A DNA stretch of 47,315 bases from an uncultured Fusobacterium sp. (GTDB lineage Bacteria; Fusobacteriota; Fusobacteriia; Fusobacteriales; Fusobacteriaceae), in NCBI GenBank assembly GCA_900542625.1, contig UQOH01000008.1, positions 1 through 47,315 on the forward strand, read 5' to 3'. Positions 16,896 to 26,024 of this stretch are shown here, in pieces (position 1 is the first letter of the stretch; each line of letters starts with the position of its first letter). The notes beneath the pieces are model-generated. The model had not been told where the DNA came from and did no database searches. It saw only the letters and a list, made by a program, of their open reading frames with translations. Made by a program: the position numbers and the translations under genes.

Positions 16896-17753
16896 TTAAT
16901 AATATTTATATCCTTTTAAACGGTTGTTTTTTATCTGGGCAAACCCTAAAAAACAATTTTCATCATAAATTCTGTATAAACCGTCTTCTTTATTATAGAT
17001 TAATGTATTTCCGTTAAGAAAAAGGGTTTTGTTTTTCTCTCCTTCAACAGTAATCTTTGGATAAAGAAAATAGTTTTCAGCAGAAGTCAGAAAACTTTCA
17101 TTTTCTTGGTTTTTAAGCTGTTCTATCTCTTCAAGAGCAAAACTTTTTTCAAGAGTTTCTTCTCCCACACGGGTTCTCACAAGGGACGTCATCACAGCAA
17201 AAGTTCCAAGTTTTTCTCCTATATCATAAATCAGCGAACGAATATATGTTCCCTTTGATACAGCACATCTTATTTTTGCTTTTTTCCCGTCAAAGCTTAT
17301 AAGCTGAATCTCCTCTATTGTAACATCTCTTGCCTCTCTTTCAACAGTTTCTCCCTTTCTTGCAAGATCATAAAGTTTCTGCCCGTTAATCTTTATAGCA
17401 GAATACATGGGAGGAACCTGCTTTATCTTCCCTTTAAAGCTGTTTACTGTTTCAAGAAGTTCCTGCTCTGTAACAGAAAAATTTTCTTTTCTGTCTATAA
17501 CAGTTCCTTCAATATCATAAGTATCTGTTTTATACCCAAGTTCAAATTCAGCAACATACTCTTTTGAGGAAGCCTCAATATCCTGAGCAAGTTTTGTAGC
17601 TTTTCCCACACAGACAAGAAGTACTCCTGTTGCCATAGGATCAAGAGTTCCTGTGTGTCCTATTTTTTTTGTTGATAAAATTTTTCTAAGTTTACGTATT
17701 ACATCAAAAGATGTGATACCTTTTGGCTTATTAACATTTATAATTCCTTCCAA
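16896..17753 (-). CDS. truB: tRNA pseudouridine-55 synthase TruB
   Basis: TruB converts uridine 55 in the T-loop of tRNAs to pseudouridine. The 285-residue protein begins with the conserved INVNKPKGITSFDV. The catalytic Asp38 lies in GHTGTLDPMATGVL. The mid-protein block GKIKQVPPMYSAIKINGQKLYDLAR and the RCAVSKGTYIRSL motif are also present. The start is TTG at 17753: no ATG lies near it and the sequence from this codon matches the family N-terminus. GGAG lies about 9 bases upstream. The gene heads a two-gene unit with typA and has an extended -10 promoter element at 17785-17793. Confidence 0.95.
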   Translation of the reverse strand: MEGIINVNKPKGITSFDVIRKLRKILSTKKIGHTGTLDPMATGVLLVCVGKATKLAQDIEASSKEYVAEFELGYKTDTYDIEGTVIDRKENFSVTEQELLETVNSFKGKIKQVPPMYSAIKINGQKLYDLARKGETVEREARDVTIEEIQLISFDGKKAKIRCAVSKGTYIRSLIYDIGEKLGTFAVMTSLVRTRVGEETLEKSFALEEIEQLKNQENESFLTSAENYFLYPKITVEGEKNKTLFLNGNTLIYNKEDGLYRIYDENCFLGFAQIKNNRLKGYKYY

Positions 17754-17784
17754 AAAATCAACTCCGTTCTATAAGTCAGAGTTA

Positions 17785-17793
17785 ATTATACCA
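17785..17793 (-). promoter_or_regulatory. Extended -10 promoter element of truB-typA
   Basis: On the minus strand TGG-TATAAT (17785-17793) is a perfect extended -10. The -35 region is weak. Predicted transcription starts about 25 bases before the truB TTG. Confidence 0.5.
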
Positions 17794-17814
17794 TAAAAAA
17801 CACGAGATTAAAAT

Positions 17815-17845
17815 AAAAAAAGAGAGTAAGCCCTCTCTTTTTTTT
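17815..17845 (-). terminator. Terminator of the COG1306 lipoprotein gene
   Basis: AGAGAG (17821-17826) pairs with CTCTCT (17833-17838) and is extended by A/T runs on both sides. On the minus strand it ends in seven T, just downstream of the gene that stops at 17897. Confidence 0.75.
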
Positions 17846-17896
17846 ATATGTGCCGTTTTAAAAAAAATAGTACAATAATCAAATAGAATATATTTT

Positions 17897-19477
17897 TTAT
17901 TTATTGTTTTTTTCTACGTGATATCTGTTGCTTGGACTCCATAAAAGATATTGATGTATTCCCAAGTCTTCAAGAGCCTTTATTTGAGCCTTAACCTCTT
18001 TTACGTCATAAGTGATATGCCCTTTTACCCACTTAGCTGTAAAATCCTGAACCCATGGTCTTACCTGTGCACTATTATCAATATTTTCATTTCTGTTAAG
18101 TGAATCAAGTGTAGAATAATAAATTGTTTTATATGGGTTGGCATCTGGAACAGAAATTCCATAAGCTCCGTTTGTGTAGTGGCTTGGATACATCATTGGA
18201 GAAATATAATGTACATATCCGCTTACAGCCTCCCAATATTGTCCAAGTCCCATATCATCACCAAATGTTCCAACCTGTCCGTAAACATCTGCATTAAGAT
18301 AAACATGAAGAGGTGTAAGCTGTTCCCATGCATATTTCAGATATTTTTGAATTGTTGCAGGTTTTGAATCTTTATTAGGATTTCTGTAATCAAGAAAAGC
18401 ATCAAGCTTTCCTCCGTTTGATGCAGGGAATCTTACATAGTCAAACTGAATCTCATTAAATCCGACTTTTGCTGCCTCTTTTGCCACAGCAATATTGTAT
18501 TCCCACAGATTTTTATCATGGGGAGAAACCCAGATAATTCCGTCTTTGTTTACAAAAGGTTTCCCTGTTTTCTTTTCTATAATAGCTTTGTCAGGGTTCT
18601 GCTTTGCATATACAGGATCTTTGAAAGAAACAATTCTCGCTATTGTATAAATATTGTTGTCTTTCAGTTTTTTCATAAATTTTTCAATATCTTTAATATA
18701 TACTTTTGAAAAAGCCTTTGGATTATACTTTAAAATAGAATCATCCATTTTCCATAAAAGGTGTCCATTATCCTCTTTAACGTCAATTACAAAAGCATTT
18801 ATATCGCTTTCTTTTGCAAGCTGTATAAGTGCGTCCATTTTTCTTTCAGATGATGCTGAGAAAATAGAAACATATATTCCCTTTACATCAATTCTCGGGT
18901 TATCAGCAAATTCAACTTTTTCAGGAAAACCAGACATTTGAAGTCCATTCCATGTTTTAGGAAGATTTGTGTGAGTGTCTGGTGTAAGATATTTTTCTAA
19001 AATCCAGCCCTCTTTTTCTTTTAAATCTTTTCTGTATTTTACACGAACCCAATGCTCATATTTTTTAGGTGTGCTGTCTGTTTTTACTTCCTCTTTTTTA
19101 TTTTCTCCGCTGTCCTCAAAAATAATATTCACTTTTTCATCATCATTGACAAAAGGCTTTTCAGCAGGCTTTTTCTGCTCAGGTTTTGGCTGCTGCTTTA
19201 CTTCCTCAGGTATGATTTCAATATCTTTTCTTTCTGCAACAAGAAGTCTTGTATTCTGTTTTAAAGAATCTGTAACTTTTTTTGTTTCAATAGAATCTAA
19301 AACATTTGTTTTTAATTTTACTGTATACAAAAATTCTTTCGGCGGTTCAGCTTTTACTTCTGTCTGAACAACATCATTTTTTAAATTATCCACACTTTCA
19401 CTTTTACATGAAGTAAAAAGTAGTATAAAAGCAAGCAATGTAAGCATTAATAAATGTATCTTTTTTAAAAACTTCAA
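17897..19477 (-). CDS. Lipoprotein with SH3-like segment and putative glycoside hydrolase domain (COG1306/DUF4015)
   Basis: This 526-residue lipoprotein has a signal peptide with lipobox ending at Cys24 (LLFTSC). A Lys/Glu/Pro-rich linker (about residues 40-135) follows, then a short SH3-like segment (HWVRVKY...EGWILEKYL). From about residue 195 there is a barrel-type domain of the COG1306/DUF4015 putative glycoside hydrolase family (GIYVSIFSASSERKMDAL, FVIDVKEDNGHLLW, EIQFDYVRFP, YLNADVYGQ). Envelope location, the SH3-like segment and family relatives suggest a role at the cell wall or on surface glycans, but no substrate is proven. The TTG start at 19477 is supported by AGGAGGA about 6 bases upstream. 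It is divergent from the exported M16 protease gene and ends at its own terminator. Confidence 0.85.
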   Translation of the reverse strand: MKFLKKIHLLMLTLLAFILLFTSCKSESVDNLKNDVVQTEVKAEPPKEFLYTVKLKTNVLDSIETKKVTDSLKQNTRLLVAERKDIEIIPEEVKQQPKPEQKKPAEKPFVNDDEKVNIIFEDSGENKKEEVKTDSTPKKYEHWVRVKYRKDLKEKEGWILEKYLTPDTHTNLPKTWNGLQMSGFPEKVEFADNPRIDVKGIYVSIFSASSERKMDALIQLAKESDINAFVIDVKEDNGHLLWKMDDSILKYNPKAFSKVYIKDIEKFMKKLKDNNIYTIARIVSFKDPVYAKQNPDKAIIEKKTGKPFVNKDGIIWVSPHDKNLWEYNIAVAKEAAKVGFNEIQFDYVRFPASNGGKLDAFLDYRNPNKDSKPATIQKYLKYAWEQLTPLHVYLNADVYGQVGTFGDDMGLGQYWEAVSGYVHYISPMMYPSHYTNGAYGISVPDANPYKTIYYSTLDSLNRNENIDNSAQVRPWVQDFTAKWVKGHITYDVKEVKAQIKALEDLGIHQYLLWSPSNRYHVEKNNK

Positions 19478-19497
19478 ATTTTTCCTCCTGATTTTTT

Positions 19498-19516
19498 ACA
19501 AAATTTAAAATTTTGT
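19498..19516. promoter_or_regulatory. 19-base perfect dyad in the divergent region between the COG1306 lipoprotein and the M16 protease
   Basis: ACAAAATTT-a-AAATTTTGT is perfectly symmetrical (9-base arms, 1-base centre) and lies about 20 bases upstream of the lipoprotein start. It could be an operator or just an AT-rich leader hairpin. Confidence 0.3.
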
Positions 19517-19570
19517 TTTTATGAACATATATCAGTATATCATATAATTCTTTTTTAAACATAAAAATTA

Positions 19571-19579
19571 TGATAAAAT
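19571..19579 (+). promoter_or_regulatory. Extended -10 element of the M16 protease gene
   Basis: TGA-TAAAAT (19571-19579) is an extended -10 with a T-rich -35 region 17 bases upstream. Transcription from here would exclude the in-frame ATG at 19570. Confidence 0.4.
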
Positions 19580-19623
19580 TATATATAAGAAATACTAATA
19601 CTAAATATCAACGGAGGAAAAGA

Positions 19624-22395
19624 ATGTATTTAAGAAAAAAAATATTTGCTTTATTGTTTTTGGTTACAGCTGTGTTTGCTTTTGCACAGGTTAAAATAGA
19701 AAACTCTAAAGGACTTATTACAGGAAAACTTCAGAATGGAATGTCTTATTATATATATCAAAATAAGATGCCTGAAAACAGAGCATCTGTAAATGTTCTA
19801 GTAAGAGCAGGTTCTCTTCAGGAAGATGACGATCAGCTTGGAATGGCTCACCTTATTGAGCATATGTGTTTCAACGGCACAGAAAAATATGATAAAAACG
19901 AAGTTGTTAAATATTATCAGTCAATTGGTTTGAATTTTGGCGGAGATCTGAATGCACACACAGGTTTTGATGAAACTGTATATAAAATTCAGATACCAAC
20001 AGATGACAAAGAAAAATTTGAAAAAGGAATAGAAGTTTTAAAAGAGATGACTTTAAAGCCTACTTTCAAACAGGAAAATATAGACAGTGAAAAAGATATA
20101 ATTGTTGAAGAGTGGCGTCTTGGACAGGGACTTTCCCACAGAATAACGAAAGTTTTTCAGGAAACTCTCTTTGACGGCTCAAGATATAAAGAAAGATTTC
20201 CTATCGGAGATATGGATATAATAAAAGGAACAAAAAGAGATGTTTTAAAAAGATATTATGATAAATGGTATCACCCGGAAAATATGGCTGTTGTTATTGT
20301 AGGAGATTTTGATGTTAAGTATGCTGAAAGCATAATAAGAAAAAATTTCGACTATAAAGAAACAAGAAAATTTACTCCAAGAGAGGAATACAAATTAAAA
20401 GAACTTAATAATAACTATGTTGTTTTTAAAGACAAAGAAATGACTTATGTTCTTCTTGAAATGGTTGCAAGAGAAAACAAAAATTTTGCTGATGAAAAAG
20501 AGAGAATAAAAGATTTCTTTAAAAACGTTCTTTTTGAAAATATTCTTGATAATAAAATCAATGATGAAAGAAATTCAGGAAGAAACTTTATTTATGAAGG
20601 AAGTTATTATGGAATGGATTTATCAAAAGACAGACTTAATACTTTCTATACTGTAATAAACAAAAATAATATTAAAGAGGGTATAAAAACATCTGTGAAT
20701 ATAATGAAAGATTTAGCTTTTAACGGAATTTCAGAAGATGAGCTTAATCTTGAAAAACAGAATTTAAGGAGCAGTCTTGAAAACCGTAATAAAAACAAAG
20801 AAAGCATAGAAAACGAAGCTCTTGTTGCTGCAATAAGAGAAGTATTTCTTAATAAAGAAACTTTTTTAGATACTGAAGATATGCTAAAATATTACGATGA
20901 GTTTTCTAAAAATATCACTGCTGAAGATATCCGTAAAACAGCACAAAACTTTTATGAAGATAATCAGGCTGTAATTCTTTTTGCTCCTGATGATAAAAAT
21001 ATTTCAGTTCCGGATAAAACAGAACTGGAAAATATTATTTCTGAAACAAGAAAAGAGCCTGTGAAAAAACAGGAAGTTAAAAATCTTAACTTAAATCTTG
21101 AAAAGCCGCATATAAAAGCAGGAACAATATCTCAAATTCAGGATATGAAGGAATATAAAAAAATTGTCCTTTCAAATGGAATAGAGTTTTTATACAAACA
21201 GACAGATTTTGAAAAAGACAAAATTTATATAAAACTGTTTAAAATGGGAGGAAGTTCTGCTGATACAGATATTATGTATCTGAACTCACAATTTGCACCG
21301 GAAATAATCGGCGGTTCCGGAGCAGGAAATATTAGCTATAAAGATATAAATTCATTTATGAAAGGAAAAGAATTTTCTATTAATTTATATATAAATGATT
21401 TTGAACAGGGAGTTTTTGTTGTTTCAAACAACAAAGATTTAAAAACAGCTCTTGATTATCTCACATATACTTTAAAACACCCTGAATTTTCTGAAACATA
21501 TTATAATATTACTATGGCAGGAGTAAAAGAGGCTCTTGAGAACAGAAAAAATTCCCCAAATGCAGTGTATTCTGATAAAATTGTTGAACTTGTATTTGGA
21601 AATAATATAAGAAAAAAAATAATAGAAACTGAAGATTTGCCAAAAATAAATCGTGAAAATATCATGATTGAATATAAAAATAAATTTTCTGATTTTAAAG
21701 ATTTCAAAGGTGTTTTAACAGGTGCTCTTTCAGAAGAAAAAGCAAAAGAAATTTTAGAAAAATATTTTGCCTCTCTTCCTGTTAAAAAAGACAGTATATC
21801 AAAAGATGTGCAATATCTTGATATTAAATATCCTCAAGGAATTATAAAAGAAAAAGTTGTAAAAGGTGTAGACAAAAAAACAAGAGTAACATTGTATTAT
21901 CCTTTGAAAGTGAAATATTCTCAGGAAAACAGCTATATGACTGAAACTTTTAAAGATATTTTAAATATAAGCCTTATAGATGAAGTGAGAGAAAAACTTG
22001 GAGGAGTATACGGAATATCTTCAAAAGCAGATTTGAGCAGATATGAAAACGGTATTTTAAAAATAGGTTTTGCAACTGACCCAAAAAGAGCAGATGAAGT
22101 GGCAGAGGCTGTGAAAAAAGAGGTTGAAAAGCTTTTAAATGGAGAAATAAAAAAAGAATCTCTTGAAAGCATAATAAAAAATTATAAAATTGTATATGAA
22201 AACAATCAAAAAGAAAACAGCTATTGGACAGCATATTTATCTGAAAAAAGCAGAAGAGGAGCTGACTATAAACCTTATACTCCAAAAGAGTTTGAAAAAA
22301 AAATGACAGAAGAAAATTTAAAAAGTTTCTTCAAAAAAATTGTTGACAAAAATAACTATATTCAAGTAATATTAATACCAGAAAGAGAAGAATAA
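19624..22395 (+). CDS. Exported M16 (pitrilysin-type) zinc metalloprotease
   Basis: This 923-residue protein has an N-terminal signal peptide (hydrophobic core about residues 7-20, then AQ). It contains two homologous halves typical of pitrilysin-family peptidases. The active half carries the inverted zinc motif HLIEH (residues 76-80), with Glu156 in the expected place 75 residues on as third ligand. The second half lacks the motif and forms the substrate-binding chamber. R/Y-type residues (YGISS near the C-terminus) match the family. It is probably periplasmic and degrades peptides. The ATG at 19624 follows GGAGGA; the earlier in-frame ATG at 19570 overlaps the promoter. The carbonic anhydrase gene follows after 41 bases. 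Confidence 0.9.
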   Translation: MYLRKKIFALLFLVTAVFAFAQVKIENSKGLITGKLQNGMSYYIYQNKMPENRASVNVLVRAGSLQEDDDQLGMAHLIEHMCFNGTEKYDKNEVVKYYQSIGLNFGGDLNAHTGFDETVYKIQIPTDDKEKFEKGIEVLKEMTLKPTFKQENIDSEKDIIVEEWRLGQGLSHRITKVFQETLFDGSRYKERFPIGDMDIIKGTKRDVLKRYYDKWYHPENMAVVIVGDFDVKYAESIIRKNFDYKETRKFTPREEYKLKELNNNYVVFKDKEMTYVLLEMVARENKNFADEKERIKDFFKNVLFENILDNKINDERNSGRNFIYEGSYYGMDLSKDRLNTFYTVINKNNIKEGIKTSVNIMKDLAFNGISEDELNLEKQNLRSSLENRNKNKESIENEALVAAIREVFLNKETFLDTEDMLKYYDEFSKNITAEDIRKTAQNFYEDNQAVILFAPDDKNISVPDKTELENIISETRKEPVKKQEVKNLNLNLEKPHIKAGTISQIQDMKEYKKIVLSNGIEFLYKQTDFEKDKIYIKLFKMGGSSADTDIMYLNSQFAPEIIGGSGAGNISYKDINSFMKGKEFSINLYINDFEQGVFVVSNNKDLKTALDYLTYTLKHPEFSETYYNITMAGVKEALENRKNSPNAVYSDKIVELVFGNNIRKKIIETEDLPKINRENIMIEYKNKFSDFKDFKGVLTGALSEEKAKEILEKYFASLPVKKDSISKDVQYLDIKYPQGIIKEKVVKGVDKKTRVTLYYPLKVKYSQENSYMTETFKDILNISLIDEVREKLGGVYGISSKADLSRYENGILKIGFATDPKRADEVAEAVKKEVEKLLNGEIKKESLESIIKNYKIVYENNQKENSYWTAYLSEKSRRGADYKPYTPKEFEKKMTEENLKSFFKKIVDKNNYIQVILIPEREE

Positions 22396-22436
22396 TAGCA
22401 GCAAAGATAAAATAAACATTTATTAAAAGGCAGGTG

Positions 22437-23045
22437 TTGAATTTGGTTGAAAAAAATAAAAATTTAGAAAATATTTTAAATTTTAACAAAAAATTTGTGG
22501 AGAATAAAGATTACGAAGCATTTGATACAACAAAATATCCTGATAAAAAAATGGTTGTTGTTTCTTGTATGGATACAAGACTTACAGAACTTCTTCCAAA
22601 AGCAATGAATGTGAGAAACGGAGATGCTAAATTTATAAAAAATGCGGGAGGAGTAATTGTTCATCCTTTCGGAAGTGCTATGAGAAGTATCATAGTTTGT
22701 GTTTATGAGTTTGATGTAAAAGAGGTATATATTGTAGGACATTTCCACTGTGGAATGAGTGGAATTGACCCAAGCAAAACTATTCAAAAAATGATAGACA
22801 GAGGTATATCAAAAGAAACAATAGACACTTTAAGCAATGCAGGTATAAAAGTCAACAAATGGCTTTATGGATTTGATTCTGTTGAAATTTCTTTAATTGA
22901 AAGTGTTGAAAAAGTGAGAAACCACCCATTAATGCCTAAAGATGTGGCTGTTCACGGTCTTTTAATAGACCCTAAAACAGGTGCTCTATTCTTAAGAATA
23001 AATGGATGGGATGCTGTGGAAGCATACAAAGCTGAAAGAAAATAA
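22437..23045 (+). CDS. Beta-class carbonic anhydrase
   Basis: The enzyme interconverts CO2 and bicarbonate. The 202-residue protein has the beta-class zinc set: Cys44 with Asp and Arg in SCMDTR, then His102 and Cys105 in GHFHCGM. The NAGG block lies between them. It belongs to the shorter clade with CMDTR in place of CSDSR. The start is uncertain: GTG 22434, TTG 22437 and TTG 22443 are in frame. TTG 22437, giving MNLVEKN, fits the AAAAGG ribosome binding site best. It follows the M16 protease gene by 41 bases with no terminator between them, and is followed by a bidirectional terminator. It may supply bicarbonate for carboxylations. Confidence 0.9.
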   Translation: MNLVEKNKNLENILNFNKKFVENKDYEAFDTTKYPDKKMVVVSCMDTRLTELLPKAMNVRNGDAKFIKNAGGVIVHPFGSAMRSIIVCVYEFDVKEVYIVGHFHCGMSGIDPSKTIQKMIDRGISKETIDTLSNAGIKVNKWLYGFDSVEISLIESVEKVRNHPLMPKDVAVHGLLIDPKTGALFLRINGWDAVEAYKAERK

Positions 23046-23072
23046 GGCTGTAATTTACCTATTATGTAAATA

Positions 23073-23114
23073 AAAAATAAGATTTTCTTTAAAATTATGG
23101 AAAATCTTATTTTT
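23073..23114. terminator. Bidirectional terminator between carbonic anhydrase and M20 genes
   Basis: AAAAATAAGATTTTC (23073-23087) pairs perfectly over 15 bases with GAAAATCTTATTTTT (23100-23114). A/T runs on both sides serve both convergent genes. Confidence 0.85.
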
Positions 23115-23130
23115 ATTTTTTATTCCTTTT

Positions 23131-24324
23131 TTATTTCAATTTCAATAATTTTTCATATGCAGAAAACACATTTGATACCTGTATTTTCACACCTAAAAGA
23201 AGAGCTGATTCATCAATATTAAACTTATCATTGTGAAGAGGAGCAGTTATTCCTTTTTCAATATTTCTTACTCCAAGATTAAAAAATGCCCCGGGAACTT
23301 TTTCAAGATAATAGGCAAAATCTTCAACTCCCATGTCAGCTGTTTTTTTCAAAATAACATTTTCAGGTGTTAAAATATTTTCGCCGCTCTCTTTTATAAT
23401 ATCCACATATTCATCATGATTTATAAGAGCAGAGTAACTGTCTCTGAAACTTATCTCTCCTTCTGCTCCAAATCCCAAAGCTATATTTTCCACAAGAGCT
23501 GTTAATCTCTCTTTTGCTTTCTCTTTAACTTCTTTTGAAAGAGTTCTCATTGTTCCTCTGCATATAACTTCCTGAGCAACAATATTTTCTTTTTCTCCTC
23601 CTCTGATACTTCCAAAAGTAATTACAGCTGAATCTCTTGAATCGATATTTCTGCTTACAACAGACTGCACAGCAGTAATTACATGAGCTGCTGCAACAAC
23701 AGCATCTATTCCTTCGCTTGGATATGCACCATGGCAGCTTTTTCCTGTAATTTTCATATCTATATATGTTGATGAAGCACACATTGCCCCATATTTTATT
23801 CCTATTTTTCCTGCATCAATAGTAGGGTCAACATGAAGCCCGAATATTGCATCTACATTTTCAAGACAGCCGTCCTGTATCATTGGAAAAGCTCCTCCTG
23901 AAGTTTCTTCTGCAGGCTGAAATAAAAATCTTACATTACATGGAAGAGTTTCACGATTTTCAGCCAGAATTTTTACAGCTCCCAAAAGAACTGCTGTATG
24001 TGCATCATGTCCGCATCCATGCATCTGTCCATGGTTTTGAGAAGAATATTCACAGCCTGTATTCTCTAAAATTGGAAGAGCATCAATATCAGCTCTTAAA
24101 GCTATTGTCACATTTTCGTTTTGTCCTTTAAGTTCAGCTGTTATTCCACTTTTTCCAATTCCTGTTTTGTATGAAACTTCTGCCTCATCTAACACTCTGC
24201 ATATAATTTTTGTTGTTTCAGGAAGACCAAAATCAAGTTCCGGATGAGCATGAAGTTCTCTTCTGATATTTATAAGCCATTGATTAAATGTTTCTGAATC
24301 TTTAAAAATATTATTTAAATCCAT
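23131..24324 (-). CDS. M20 family amidohydrolase, possible N-acetyl-diaminopimelate deacetylase
   Basis: This 397-residue M20D metallopeptidase-like amidohydrolase is recognised by RRELHAHPELDF near the N-terminus, ALRADIDALP and the zinc-site motif MHGCGHDAHTA. PAEET and CHGAYPSEGIDAV follow. The family includes hippurate/N-acyl-amino acid hydrolases, aminobenzoyl-glutamate hydrolases and N-acetyl-diaminopimelate deacetylase (DapL/YkuR). It is divergent from the lysine operon, which has acetyl-type DapH and PatA but no deacetylase. This makes the DapL role attractive but unproven, because M20D enzymes are hard to separate by sequence. The ATG at 24324 is chosen because AGGAGGA lies just upstream; a longer start at 24363 lacks one. 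Confidence 0.85.
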   Translation of the reverse strand: MDLNNIFKDSETFNQWLINIRRELHAHPELDFGLPETTKIICRVLDEAEVSYKTGIGKSGITAELKGQNENVTIALRADIDALPILENTGCEYSSQNHGQMHGCGHDAHTAVLLGAVKILAENRETLPCNVRFLFQPAEETSGGAFPMIQDGCLENVDAIFGLHVDPTIDAGKIGIKYGAMCASSTYIDMKITGKSCHGAYPSEGIDAVVAAAHVITAVQSVVSRNIDSRDSAVITFGSIRGGEKENIVAQEVICRGTMRTLSKEVKEKAKERLTALVENIALGFGAEGEISFRDSYSALINHDEYVDIIKESGENILTPENVILKKTADMGVEDFAYYLEKVPGAFFNLGVRNIEKGITAPLHNDKFNIDESALLLGVKIQVSNVFSAYEKLLKLK

Positions 24325-24483
24325 TTTTTCCTCCTGTAAACATAAAAATTCTTTACACAGCATTTTTTGCTAATTTTAAATCAAGAATAATAAAAAGTAT
24401 AATATATTTTTTATATGTAACATATTATATTTTTAAATTTTCTTTTTTTTGAAATTCGTTGTAAAATGCTCACAAATCAATAA

Positions 24484-24666
24484 AACAGATTGAGGTGCAG
24501 TTGCGAAGAGTAATTATATGGAGTTTCCCAACTTTGAGATGTAATGAAAGGCAAGACTGCCGAAGCGGAAAATTTTGTGGGGATAGAATTTTTCAGCTGG
24601 GTATGCAGAAAATATCTGTATGACTGTCATTGAGATTTGCAGGGTCTCAATGTTGTGCTTTCTGTT
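24484..24666 (+). promoter_or_regulatory. Lysine riboswitch (L-box) aptamer
   Basis: The conserved lysine-aptamer blocks occur in order: GAGGTGCAGTTGCGAAGAGTA near 24492, GAAAGGC, GACTGCCGAAGC near 24555, GCTGGG near 24596 and TGACTGTCATTGAG near 24620. The hairpin GAGAtttgcagggTCTC and TGTGCTTTCTGTTG close the fold. P1 can form between AACAGA (24484-24489) and TCTGTT (24661-24666). It lies upstream of lysC and is followed by an intrinsic terminator, so it should switch off the lysine/DAP operon when lysine binds. The gap 24325-24779 holds this element, the terminator and the divergent promoters, and no gene. Confidence 0.95.
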
Positions 24667-24715
24667 GCGTCTTTTTTAAATTTAATTTTATTTTTCAGAT
24701 TATTTTTAAAACATG

Positions 24716-24744
24716 CCAGCAGAGAACAGTCTGCTGGTTTTTTT
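24716..24744 (+). terminator. Riboswitch-controlled terminator before lysC
   Basis: CCAGCAGA (24716-24723) pairs perfectly with TCTGCTGG (24730-24737) over a 6-base loop and is followed by seven T. It sits 35 bases before the lysC start. The loop AACAG could pair with CTGTT of the aptamer P1 as part of an antiterminator. Confidence 0.85.
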
Positions 24745-24779
24745 ATTGGTAAAATTTATTTAAAAAGGAGAATTTCAAC

Positions 24780-25982
24780 ATGAGAGTAGTACTTAAATAT
24801 GGTGGTTCCAGTGTAGCCACTATTGAAAAAATTCAGGCAATAGCAGATTATATTGTAAAACTTAAAGAAAGATATGATGAGATAGTTGTTGTGGCATCAG
24901 CTATGGGGAAAACAACAGATGCTCTTATAAAAATGGCAAAAGAGGTTTCAGGAAATCCAAATCAGAGGGAGCTTGATTCTCTTTTATCAACAGGAGAGCA
25001 GCAGACAGTAGCTCTGCTTTCAATGGCACTTAACTCAAAAGGACAAAAGGCAGTATCACTTACAGGATATCAGGCTAATGTAAGAACAACAGGGATACAC
25101 ACAAAAAGCAAAATATACAGCATTGATGCTGATAGAATAGAACACTACCTGAAAGAAGGAAATATTGTTGCTGTGGCAGGATTTCAGGGAATAAATGAAA
25201 ACGGAGATATCACAACTCTTGGAAGAGGAGGATCTGACACAAGTGCAGTTGCTCTGGCAGTTTCTCTAAAATGTGAATGCAGAATATATACAGACGTAGA
25301 GGGGATTTACAGCGTTGACCCAAGACTTTATTCAAAAGCAAAATTCTTAGACAAAATTTCTTACGAAGAGATGATGGAAATGGCTCATCTTGGAGCAGGA
25401 GTAATGGAAACAAGAGCAGTAGAACTTGGAAAGAAATTTAATATACCAATTTTTGTAGGAAAAACTTTAAGTGAAACAGGAGGAACATACATAATGGAAA
25501 AAAATGCAGCTTTAGAGGAAAAGTTAGTAACAGGGATAAGCGTTACAAAAGAAGTGATAATGACAACAATTTCAAATATACCATATTCAGCAGAGAAAGT
25601 AGCATCAATATTTACAGCAGTAAATGAATGCGGACTTAACATAAATATGATTTCACAAAATATAACTAAAACAGGAACTGTTGAAATATCTTTCAGCTGC
25701 CAGTTATCAGAAAAATATCTTCTTGATCAGGTTATTGCAAAAATAAAAGAGATGTTCCCAGAAGCTGTAGCAGAATATAAAGATACTCTTGGAATGATAT
25801 CAGTAGTTGGAGTGGGAATGATAAACAACTCAGGAATTGCAGGAAAATTTTTCTCAGCTTTAAGCAGAGCAGGAGTAAGTTTCTATCAGGTTACAACATC
25901 TGAAATAAGTATCTCATGCAGTATCGACAGAGATAAAATTCAAACAGCAGTAGAGGCTGCGGCAGCAGAATTCTGCTTATAA
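24780..25982 (+). CDS. lysC: Aspartate kinase (lysine-type)
   Basis: The enzyme phosphorylates L-aspartate, the first step to lysine, threonine and methionine. The 400-residue monofunctional protein begins with the family motif VLKYGGSSVA. It continues with LLSTGEQQTVALLSMAL and TTLGRGGSDTSAVALA, and ends in two ACT domains (about residues 255-400) for feedback binding. It is first in a six-gene operon directly behind the lysine riboswitch, so it is the lysine-regulated isozyme. AAGGAG lies upstream of the ATG. Regulation is by riboswitch termination and probably by ACT-domain feedback. Confidence 0.95.
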   Translation: MRVVLKYGGSSVATIEKIQAIADYIVKLKERYDEIVVVASAMGKTTDALIKMAKEVSGNPNQRELDSLLSTGEQQTVALLSMALNSKGQKAVSLTGYQANVRTTGIHTKSKIYSIDADRIEHYLKEGNIVAVAGFQGINENGDITTLGRGGSDTSAVALAVSLKCECRIYTDVEGIYSVDPRLYSKAKFLDKISYEEMMEMAHLGAGVMETRAVELGKKFNIPIFVGKTLSETGGTYIMEKNAALEEKLVTGISVTKEVIMTTISNIPYSAEKVASIFTAVNECGLNINMISQNITKTGTVEISFSCQLSEKYLLDQVIAKIKEMFPEAVAEYKDTLGMISVVGVGMINNSGIAGKFFSALSRAGVSFYQVTTSEISISCSIDRDKIQTAVEAAAAEFCL

Positions 25983-26024
25983 TTTTAAAATAATTAATGA
26001 TTATATTTTTGGGGAGGAAATAAA

